Shown here: positions 55,745-64,000 of the stretch, in pieces | Layout of the letters: every line of letters starts with the position of its first letter | Numbering within the stretch: position 1 is the first letter of the stretch | Source of the DNA: Paraspadella gotoi | Taxonomy: Eukaryota; Chaetognatha | Direction of reading: 5' to 3' | Assembly: GCA_051294375.1 (NCBI GenBank) | Contig: CM119265.1 | Location: 27,780,098 to 27,844,097, forward strand | Length of the DNA stretch: 64,000 nucleotides | Made by a program: the position numbers and the translations under genes | Notes under the pieces: model-generated | Database searches by the model: none | Told to the model about the DNA's origin: nothing | What the model saw: the letters and a program-made list of their open reading frames with translations, nothing else

Positions 55745-55945
55745 CTTATTTATTAAATGAATGGACAATTTTTATATTGGTTGTACCAATTTGATAAAAT
55801 TCAGTTCCTTGTATTTTGATGCTGGGTGGAGTACAATATAGTATTCCCCGATCTAATACTTAAGGGAGTGGTCTTTTCAAACAATTGAAACATTCTTTGA
55901 ATTTTGAAACATTATACCACTTCATTGATAGGGAAGCAAGGTACT
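55745..55945 (-). repeat. AAGTGGTATAATG repeat family
   Basis: Inverse of 2,820-3,100 and 3,240-3,300. Interrupted by the solo LTR at 55,953; the family resumes at 56,138. Confidence 0.7.
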
Positions 55946-55952
55946 CTGGAAG

Positions 55953-56133
55953 TGAAGAGACAGTGATATTTGTTATGTGTTAGTGACAGAACCGTTCAAT
56001 ATAAGCAGTCCCTGAGCTTCGGATCAGGCTGTAACACTGTAACCAACCCCGGACCTTTGGGTTGGGAGGCGAATAACTTGCCTCCGGCACCAATGGCTGC
56101 TGATGAACGGTTGGTGGATTTTAATCCACCATA
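55953..56133 (-). mobile_element. Solo LTR of TRIM-like element, internally deleted (181 bp)
   Basis: Exact 4-bp target duplication GAAG (55,949-55,952 and 56,134-56,137). About 50 bp of the 234-bp unit is missing between GTAACACTG and the GGACCTTTGG part. Confidence 0.85.
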
Positions 56134-56137
56134 GAAG

Positions 56138-56330
56138 TAAATAAACGAGACTGTGAGAGATTCTTGATTAAAAGCTTGCAGAGACCTGCTATTTCATTAT
56201 CTTGTAAGAGTGATGCAGGCCTTAAACCACCAAAGCCTGTCCAAAGTCAGGGGCAATATAGCTTATTTAATAAATGAAGGGATAATTTTTATATTGGTTT
56301 TACCAATTTCATAAAAAAACTTATCTGAAG
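56138..56330 (-). repeat. AAGTGGTATAATG repeat family, second half
   Basis: Contains TTATCTTGTAAGAGTGATGC and TATATTGGTTTTACCAATTT, the inverse of 3,080-3,240. Confidence 0.7.
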
Positions 56331-56494
56331 AGTTAAAGGTCAAACAAAAATGTGAATTTTTTATTATTTGCTTTTCTAAATATATATTTTTTATTTCTGT
56401 TATTTTTCATTTTAATATAGTTTTTAAAAGATTAAATTTTTTTTTCAAATTAATCTAGTATCGCCCAGATATAAAGTATCACACTGTACTCTAG

Positions 56495-56755
56495 GACATG
56501 GAGGTCATTCAGCCTGGATCGGCCGGAGTGCTCGGCAACATCGTCAACACTTTCTACATCCCTAGCGCCGCCATCTTCGCCCTCGTCTTCTTCAACGAGG
56601 CGCTGGGTTGGCTCGAGGTGCTGGGCTGCGGACTCATTTTTATATCAGTCGTCGTTGTATTGACTTTTAAACTTGTGAAAGGTTGGAATATGGAGGAGGA
56701 AGAGGAGATGAAGGAAGAAGAAAGAAAGAAAGAACTGTTGGGCGTTAAGCCGTGA
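56495..56755 (+). CDS. SLC35G/EamA-type transporter, last exon
   Basis: Acceptor CTCTAG|GAC, phase 0, stop TGA at 56,753-56,755. Encodes the last two to three helices of the second EamA repeat: VIQPGSAGVLGNIVNTFYIP, then SAAIFALVFFNEALGWLEVL (the N-E-x-x-x-W-E/x-x-x-G pattern of the domain), then GCGLIFISVVVVLTFKLVKG. The cytosolic tail is rich in Glu and Lys (EEEEEMKEEERKKE). EamA (drug/metabolite) transporters have ten helices in two repeats and move small metabolites or nucleotide sugars; the substrate cannot be told. The 3' UTR follows with several ATTCATT words; no clean polyadenylation signal stands out. Confidence 0.78.
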   Translation, partial: DMEVIQPGSAGVLGNIVNTFYIPSAAIFALVFFNEALGWLEVLGCGLIFISVVVVLTFKLVKGWNMEEEEEMKEEERKKELLGVKP

Positions 56756-56759
56756 AGAG

Positions 56760-57540
56760 ATTTATTCATTAATTCAATTGTTCATTTATTCGTTCACTCA
56801 TTCATATATTCCATTTGTAAAAAAAAAATGAAGGCAATTCTATAATTCACGCTAATACGGTATTTTTAACAAAGCTTTGCTTGTTTTATATATTTTATTT
56901 TTATCTGCACTCCGTTTGATTTATATTGGCACACCCTGATACCTTTGATGTAATTCAATTTTACAACCGCCATTTTAAAAAGAAAAAACAAATTAACTAA
57001 CTAATTATAACTTTTTAATAATCTTCATTCAGTTTTTTCTATCTTGTAAATCGGTTTAGTGAATCAAAACTTAGAATAGTATTTACCATAAGATTTTAGA
57101 GGTAAACATTTATTGAAGGTCTTTTTATAATAAATTAAAATAATCACTGATGTTTTCTCTTTCTGATAAAGGTTTTATTTTTCTCATGCTCTTACAATAC
57201 GCTGCAGGAGAAGTTTTTGCAGCAGTGCTTGTAGCATTGCTTTAATAGTTAGAACAAGATCTGGTTAAGTATTTTCAAATATTTTTTTTTCTTTACATTC
57301 ACCCGATGCGTCACAAAATAAAAAAAAGATGAAGTGATACAGATTTTTTCAGTTTTGAATCACTACCCTGTCGTTCCACATATAAAAGACAGCTTACCAT
57401 ATATTCTCTAAAAACAAAAACTCTGTCATGTTGCTTGAACTTTCCATATCTCGTTACATATCTTTCCATATCTCTTTACATATCTCTCTCCATCTTCACA
57501 TCCCCTTCCTTTCCCTCCAGCGACAAAATTATGCGTGTCA
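56760..57540. other. 3' flank of transporter gene, no further gene seen
   Basis: AT-rich; ATTCATTTATTCGTTCACTC-type repeats just after the stop; CATATCTCTTTACATATCTC at 57,440-57,490. Confidence 0.6.
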
Positions 57541-57613
57541 CAGTTTAAACTGAATGACGAAGAGAATTTCACCGAAATTTCTGCGAATGGGACTCGGCGC
57601 AGTTTTTGGCGGG

Positions 57614-57855
57614 AGCGACGACGACGACGACGACGACGATGATAACGATAACGACAACGATGACGACGACGACGACAATGACGACGATGATAATGATAAC
57701 GACCATGACAGGGACGACGACAATGATGACGATGATAACGATGATGAGGATGATCAAAACAATGACGACGATGATAATGATAACGACGTCAATAACGATA
57801 CCACGAAGACAGATGACAATGATAAAGAGAATGATAAAGACAACGACAACTAAAA
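57614..57855. repeat. GAC/GAT array
   Basis: Trinucleotide repeat, encoding poly-Asp in one frame only because of composition. Confidence 0.9.
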
Positions 57856-58224
57856 ATACAGACTTTGATGGCTAACAATGATGAATATAGAGACTTGAGT
57901 ATAAGACAATGACAAAAAAAATATCAGTGTCATCATCGACTTCGTGGTTGTTGTCGTCGTCACCGTCATCATCATCGTAGTAATACTTCTAATGCATATT
58001 TCCTTATTGTATAGTTATTATTCACTTTTTTTTCTGTGGACGACTATGTCAAGTTCCACGATGTCATCATCGTCAGCGTCATTTCTACGTAGATGACATT
58101 GAAGACGACGACGACGACAACGACGACGACGACGACGAGCAATCGTAGATCAGTGACCCGCCCAACGTCTTTCGCGCCATCGTCGGGCTTAAATTTTTGG
58201 CGGTTATAAATTTGCTAACTCGGC

Positions 58225-58353
<129 letters not shown>

Positions 58354-58653
58354 ATTCCCCATTCACAAATTCTTTTCCCCACATACGACATCTCGTTTGG
58401 AGGCGAAAAAAAAATTGTTTCATCCCAAAAGATAAAAGTTGAAAAAAAAAGTTAAAAAACCTTAAACGATTCAAACGTCAAGGGTTAAAAAGAAAAACCT
58501 CTTTCCTTTAAATATATTATATAAAATAAAAAAGAATAAAATAAGATTAAAAAAAATGTTATAAAGAAGAAGAGGATTCGCGCGACTGAAACATAAATTA
58601 GAGTGAAAACCGGAAATGATGTCACCGAGAAAAGATTTTTGTGAGAAAAGTTT

Positions 58654-58685
<32 letters not shown>

Positions 58686-59269
58686 TCCTTTTTATCCCCA
58701 AAATATTTTTCTCTTTCTTTTTATTCTATTATAATTTTCTCTCCTATTATCTCGTGTCTTTATCTCTTACTCTTCTTCCTCCTTTCTCTCATAACTTTTT
58801 CTTTTTCCTTCATTTTTTTTTCAAGACATAAAAATTTGGTGTCTCCTGCCCCTCCTCTCTTTTCCCCTTCTCCTCTCTTCTCCTCCTCCTCCTCCTCCTC
58901 CCCCCTTCTCCTCTCCTCTCCTCCTCCTACTCCTCCTCCTCCTCCTCCCCTCCTCTTTCCCCTCCTCCTCTCCTCATTTTGCGACATTAAATGCGACATC
59001 CAAATTCAAAAGAAAGAAAAGAGAGAGAGGCGTCTTTGTTTGGTGAGGAGAGACTGAGAGATTGAGGACGGGGTGAGGAAAGGTAAAGTTTAAAGAGGAA
59101 AGAAAAAAAGATAGTGAAGGGTGAGGAAAGGAAAAGTGTTCAAGTTATATATGGGGTTAAACGAGGTAAGTGAAAAAAATAAGTTAAAAAGAGAATTTGT
59201 GATTCCCCATTTTAAATTTTAATAAAAAAAATTGCTAAATCCTTTTTTTTTCTATTTCTCTCTTTCTCT

Positions 59270-59367
<98 letters not shown>

Positions 59368-59505
59368 AGCCACTCCATCTCTTTCCAAAAAGTAAATAAA
59401 GATGATGAGGACGTGGGCAGTTCATTGAGTACCTGACTTCGACCAGGAAAGAAAAACTGTCTTTAAAGAGATGACCGCCCACAGCGCAATTAGAGAGACA
59501 GAGAA

Positions 59506-59557
<52 letters not shown>

Positions 59558-59624
59558 AGGAAATGAGAAATGATTGAAAAGATTTTATGAAGAGGAAAGG
59601 TAAAGAAGATTGATTGATTGATTG

Positions 59625-59658
<34 letters not shown>

Positions 59659-60111
59659 TACTTATTGAAAAAAGAGAATGAAAAAGATAAGAAAAAAGAG
59701 GAGATGGAGAGAGAAACAAGAAGATGTTTTTCAATGAAAGAGAGAAAAAGATTTACAAAGATGAAGAAAAGAGGAAAAGTGATGGAAAGAAAAAAAAGTA
59801 GATTAAAATTGTAAGATGACGTTATGATTCGACTATAATTAGAATTGTGGGATGTTGAATAAATACGAGATAGAGTAGCGTCATACTCATCGGATTTTAG
59901 CCTCAGTTTAGTTGCGAAAAATCAAAAACAAGGAACGGTTATTCCAAGGTGTTGCGCCGCACTACTTTTTTTTTACTTATCTTTTCTTTAAAAACAAAGG
60001 GCGGCGCCAGTAGTCGCTTTGATTTTTAACAAATGAGTAACAAACTATAGGCAAGTTATAAGCATTTTTAAATGTAAGTGGGACAGACCGATGGACAGAT
60101 ATACCGACGGA

Positions 60112-60121
60112 NNNNNNNNNN
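60112..60121. other. Assembly gap (10 N)
   Basis: Between GACGGA and GACCGA, probably inside an ACGG-type repeat. Confidence 0.97.
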
Positions 60122-60429
60122 GACCGAAAAGTGACTCGCGGCGCAACTAAAAATATTGGAGAAAGTTGATTGAAAAGGAAACGCATTGGGACAAAGCGCT
60201 AGAATAAATTCAGCAGGCAAATCCCATTGTTTGCAATAAAGACGATTTTGTCACATAGCGGGAAAAGATAAAAGTAAACGATTGTTTCTCGCGTAAAAAT
60301 TTCCTGACTTCAGCAGAAGAAGAAAAAAATATGTTTTGTCCAGAAAATCCTGAAAAACGATTCTAAGTCGCGGCGATGACCATTCGGAGGCAGAGGCGAC
60401 AAACATACAAAAAACAGTGTGTCTGTGGG

Positions 60430-60442
60430 TGAGAGAAGGGAG

Positions 60443-60478
<36 letters not shown>

Positions 60479-60490
60479 GAGAGAGACGCG
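60430..60490. repeat. (GA)n microsatellite
   Basis: GA run with GGGA interruptions. Confidence 0.95.
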
Positions 60491-60604
60491 AGAAAATTGG
60501 AAAAGAGCAAGATGATGGATGTAGGCAGAGAGAAGTTTGTTTTTTTTGGTAGAAGGGATTGAATGGTTAGAGGAGATTTGAAAAAGAAGAGTTTGGGTGA
60601 AGTG

Positions 60605-60715
60605 ATAAGATTAGGGAAGTAAGAGCAGGTTGTTAAGAGCAGGAACCTGAGAGCAGGAAGCTAATAGCAGGAGGATAAAAGCAGAAAGCTAAGAGCAGGA
60701 ATTCCGAGCAGAAAG
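60605..60715. repeat. 14-bp tandem repeat (AGAGCAGGAAGCTA)
   Basis: Seven decayed units with the core AGCAGGA. Then (AAAAG)n at 60,779-60,830. Confidence 0.8.
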
Positions 60716-60904
60716 TCCAAATTAAAAGGAATATGAATAAAAATTCAAAAAGTATGTATGTGTGTTAAGGTGAGAGAAAAAAAAGAAAAGAAAAGAAAAG
60801 AAAAGAAAAGAAAAGAAAAGAAAAAGAGAAGAAGAAAAGAAAGAAATGTCTTAATGTTGAAGTCAAGGGTCTAGTTGGGGTCACAGGGTTGAATAGAGAG
60901 GTTA

Positions 60905-60910
60905 GGGAAG

Positions 60911-60943
<33 letters not shown>

Positions 60944-61225
60944 NNNNNNNNNNNNNNNNNNNNNNNNNNNNNNNNNNNNNNNNNNNNNNNNNNNNNNNNN
61001 NNNNNNNNNNNNNNNNNNNNNNNNNNNNNNNNNNNNNNNNNNNNNNNNNNNNNNNNNNNNNNNNNNNNNNNNNNNNNNNNNNNNNNNNNNNNNNNNNNNN
61101 NNNNNNNNNNNNNNNNNNNNNNNNNNNNNNNNNNNNNNNNNNNNNNNNNNNNNNNNNNNNNNNNNNNNNNNNNNNNNNNNNNNNNNNNNNNNNNNNNNNN
61201 NNNNNNNNNNAGAGAGAGAGAGAGA
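60905..61225. repeat. (GA)n microsatellite with 267-N gap
   Basis: GA repeats on both sides of the gap 60,944-61,210. Confidence 0.97.
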
Positions 61226-61297
61226 AAGACCTTACCTATGACCTCCTTTGACCCTATCACTCTGATCTTATCTTCAACCCCAGCCCCTCTAACTTAC

Positions 61298-61437
61298 CCT
61301 TGACCCCCGAGGAGTAGTAATGCCAAATGAGGTCGGCGGGATTCGCTGCTCCGTTGATCCTCCCGTTGAGTGTGAAGTGGGTGAGGTGCTGCGTCTGAAG
61401 GGAAGTGTCGTCGTAGTCGCGACCCGACACTCCGCGG
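61298..61437 (-). CDS. Unrecognised membrane protein, cytoplasmic-tail exon
   Basis: On the minus strand: acceptor GAGCAG|C, donor AAGG|GTAAGT. Entering phase 2 and leaving phase 1, it joins the exon at 62,940-63,066 without a frame problem. Encodes SRGVSGRDYDDTSLQTQHLT and then HFTLNGRINGAANPADLIWH followed by YYSSGVK. Balanced, GC-rich composition marks it as a real exon. Placed after a transmembrane exon, it should be cytosolic if the N-terminus is outside. I do not recognise the family. Later exons are not found below 61,298. Confidence 0.6.
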
Positions 61438-61839
61438 CTGCTCAGGTTCAAGGGTCAGGGGTACAGAGTGGAGAAAGGGAAGGGGTTGTGGTGTTAATAT
61501 CAGGAAGAGGTTCAGGAAGGGGTGGGAATTTCGGTGGGTGGGGTGGACTTTACTTACCAGTGGAAGAGAAGGGAAATATTTTATCAAACCGTTAATTTTA
61601 GCTAATAATTAAGTATGTATTCATTCAAAGTGGGCCCCCCACATAATTTGATTTAATTAAAAACGCAATTCAGATTTCGTATGATTAAAACAATACTTAA
61701 ATAAATGAATATTTAATTTAATGAAAAAATTGTCAAAAAGCGACGTCTCTAAACTGAAATGAGTTTAAATTTTCGCGTCAAAAACGAAATTCGTTTGCGT
61801 CATCAAAGTTTAATATGTTAGGCTGATAAGAACATTTTT

Positions 61840-62427
61840 TTCCTTTTCATTTTTTTCTTTTTCTTTTTTCTTTTCTTTCATTTCCTTTTCTTTCACACTC
61901 CCATCGGTTTACTTTTTCCTTTCTTTTTCTTCCCTTTATTTTCCTTTCTTTATCCTTTTTTTCTCATTTCACTTCTTAACCCCCCTGTCTTTCTTTATTC
62001 TTCTTTACATCCTTTTACCACCCTTTAATATTTCCAATCTTCCTACCTTCCTATCTCTCCCTATTTTTTTACCCTTCTCTCCTTCCTTTTTCCTTCATCT
62101 TCCCGTTTTNNNNNNNNNNNNNNNNNNNNNNNNNNNNNNNNNNNNNNNNNNNNNNNNNNNNNNNNNNNNNNNNNNNNNNNNNNNNNNNNNNNNNNNNNNN
62201 NNNNNNNNNNNNNNNNNNNNNNNNNNNNNNNNNNNNNNNNNNNNNNNNNNNNNNNNNNNNNNNNNNNNNNNNNNNNNNNNNNNNNNNNNNNNNNNNNNNN
62301 NNNNNNNNNNNNNNNNNNNNNNNNNNNNNNNNNNNNNNNNNNNNNNNNNNNNNNNNNNNNNNNNNNNNNNNNNNNNNNNNNNNNNNNNNNNNNNNNNNNN
62401 NNNNNNNNNNNNNNNNNNNNNNNNNNN
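61840..62427. other. Polypyrimidine tract and 318-N gap
   Basis: T/C-rich (61,840-62,109) entering a gap at 62,110-62,427. Confidence 0.9.
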
Positions 62428-62565
62428 TTTTTGTGTTAAATATTTAAATATAATATTATTTATCTATTTTGTGATGGGGACGATAGTGTTGTGATTTTAG
62501 GCGGAGAAACAAGTTGTAAGAATCTTAGTTAATGAATCAATTAACAGTTATTAACGATTAACAAT

Positions 62566-62930
62566 TATTAACAAGGACATTCCTCACCTTAGTTAATTAA
62601 TCATAAATGTGAACAATTATTAACAAGAACATTCCTCACCTTAGTTAATGAATCATAAATGTGAACAATTATTAACAAGGGCATTCCTCACCTTAGTTAA
62701 TTAATAATAAATGTGAACAATTATTAACAAGGACATTCCTCACCTTAGTTAATTAAAAATAAATGTGAACAATTATTAAGAAGGACATTCCTCACCTTAG
62801 TTAATTAATCATAAATGTGAACAATTATTAAAAAGGACATTCCTCACCTTAGTTAATTAATCATAAATGTGAACAATTATTAACAAGGACATTCCTCACC
62901 TTAGTTAATTAATCAAAAATGTAAACCGTC
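62566..62930. repeat. 52-bp minisatellite, seven units, containing splice-donor-like words
   Basis: Unit of 52 bp (TTAGTTAATTAATCATAAAT, GTGAACAATTATTAACAAGG, ACATTCCTCACC). On the minus strand each unit has AAGGTGAGGAATG, the same word that forms the donor of the adjacent exon (AAAG|GTGAGGAATG at 62,940). Confidence 0.92.
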
Positions 62931-62939
62931 ATTCCTCAC

Positions 62940-63066
62940 CTTTGTGAACATCTCAAGACGCCGCGTTTGTACAGCAGAACCAACCAGATCAGAATTATGA
63001 GCACAAAGAAGATGAGGCCACCCATAATAGTGAGGAGAAGGATTTGACTACGGAAATCCATGGCGC
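62940..63066 (-). CDS. Unrecognised membrane protein, transmembrane exon
   Basis: On the minus strand: acceptor TCTCCAG|GC, donor AAAG|GTGAGG; 127 nt. Encodes AMDFRSQILLLTIMGGLIFF then VLIILIWLVLLYKRGVLRCS. This is one helix of about 25 residues with a Gly-Gly near its start and a basic stop (YKRG..R) after it, so a type I single-pass topology. The pattern faintly recalls integrin alpha chains (GG...LYK-G), but the GFFKR motif is absent. The pyrimidine tract of the acceptor is part of a CT microsatellite with a gap (63,086-63,392), so the exon start relies on the first AG after it. Confidence 0.6.
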
Positions 63067-63085
63067 CTGGAGAGAGAGAGAGAGA

Positions 63086-63410
63086 NNNNNNNNNNNNNNN
63101 NNNNNNNNNNNNNNNNNNNNNNNNNNNNNNNNNNNNNNNNNNNNNNNNNNNNNNNNNNNNNNNNNNNNNNNNNNNNNNNNNNNNNNNNNNNNNNNNNNNN
63201 NNNNNNNNNNNNNNNNNNNNNNNNNNNNNNNNNNNNNNNNNNNNNNNNNNNNNNNNNNNNNNNNNNNNNNNNNNNNNNNNNNNNNNNNNNNNNNNNNNNN
63301 NNNNNNNNNNNNNNNNNNNNNNNNNNNNNNNNNNNNNNNNNNNNNNNNNNNNNNNNNNNNNNNNNNNNNNNNNNNNNNNNNNNNNNNNNNNNGAGAGAGA
63401 GAGAGAGAGC
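63086..63410. repeat. (GA)n microsatellite with 307-N gap
   Basis: GA repeats on both sides of the gap. 63,411-63,975 is AT-rich with TATCATTTCT-type words and no gene; (GA)n resumes at 63,980. Confidence 0.95.
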
Positions 63411-64000
63411 ATTAGCGGTTATCTGCTATCGAGACTATTTTACGGCTTCACACGGGAGCTTCTAATTCTCGACTTCTGTCGCTCAGATAATAAACTTAAT
63501 ATGGACATAGAATAAAAAAAAGAAATAAAACGAAATTAAATGAAATAAAAAATGATATTAAAAAAAACTTGGATTCATTGACAAAAGGTTTTTTCTGGAC
63601 TGATGCATCCCTTTGTCTAGTTGATTAATGTATAGCCGTTGTTGCAATTTTTACAACTTTTAAATCTTTTAATTTTAAATCTTTTTAACTATACAGCAGG
63701 TAATTTCTCGTTACGTTTGCATGTGCCTCATAATTTTAATATCTATCATAAGCTCACTATCTTTGTATCACCCTCTTGCTCTCAATCATCTTTTTATAGT
63801 CTATCATTTCTCTATCATTTCTCTTCCGCCTCTCAACCGACTATCTTCATAACGTTGCTATCATTTCTATATCATCTCTAAACCTTCTATCATCTTTATC
63901 AGTTCAAGAGTGTTGGGGAAAGTGGCGACCCAATGAAAAGTTATCACAGTATCCATCACTCTTCCCTATAGACAAAAGCGAGAGAGAGAGAGAGAGAGAG

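Noticed and set aside
62940-63066. Integrin alpha transmembrane exon
   Set aside because: General shape (GG...LYK-G) is similar, but the GFFKR motif is missing and the following exon has no integrin-like tail; left unassigned.

Overview
The window is AT-rich nuclear DNA from an invertebrate animal. It has multi-exon genes with GT-AG introns, very dense simple repeats (CT/GA, GAC/GAT, ATC, ACGG) and several kinds of eukaryotic transposable element. Telomere-like CCTAA repeats and the sheer microsatellite load fit an arthropod such as a crustacean. A Helentron-like family carrying ACGG arrays would also fit a mollusc. I cannot settle the phylum. Twelve N-gaps interrupt the sequence, and most of the larger ones sit inside microsatellites.

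Region by region. (1) 1-12,000 is repeats: GAC/GAT arrays, a 14-bp minisatellite, a degenerate telomere-like block, a broken tRNA-Lys-like gene, a hAT-like MITE, and two weak exon candidates on the minus strand. (2) 12,322-33,329 holds copy A of an XK-related (XKR) membrane-protein gene on the plus strand. Three clean exons are followed by a long fourth exon that breaks at its 3' end into a 2.3-kb near-perfect palindrome. A second palindrome follows near 31.4 kb, and the last five codons reappear after a 25-N gap at 33,315. (3) 33,569-38,890 is a BEL/Pao-type LTR retrotransposon on the minus strand. It has a perfect 5-bp target duplication (CACAT) and a polypurine tract, and its gag is broken. 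I see no pol. A miniature LTR element (TRIM-like), a hammerhead-like repeat and a hAT MITE are nested in it. (4) 39,700-47,714 is a partial second copy (B) of the XKR gene, with exons 3 and 4 only. (5) 48,000-52,400 is SINEs, a second TRIM-like element and other repeats. (6) 52,413-56,755 holds the last three recognisable exons of an SLC35G/EamA-type drug/metabolite transporter on the plus strand. A nested stack of MITEs ends 22 bp before one splice acceptor. (7) 56,760-61,200 is microsatellites. (8) 61,298-63,066 carries two exons of an unrecognised single-pass membrane protein on the minus strand. A 52-bp minisatellite next to one exon repeats that exon's splice-donor sequence.

The genes show no functional link: this is ordinary animal gene spacing filled with mobile DNA. 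The most informative observations are the nested insertions dated by exact target-site duplications, the palindromic and flipped structure of the XKR copy A intron and last exon (real rearrangement or assembly artefact), the Helentron-like family, and the splice-donor minisatellite.
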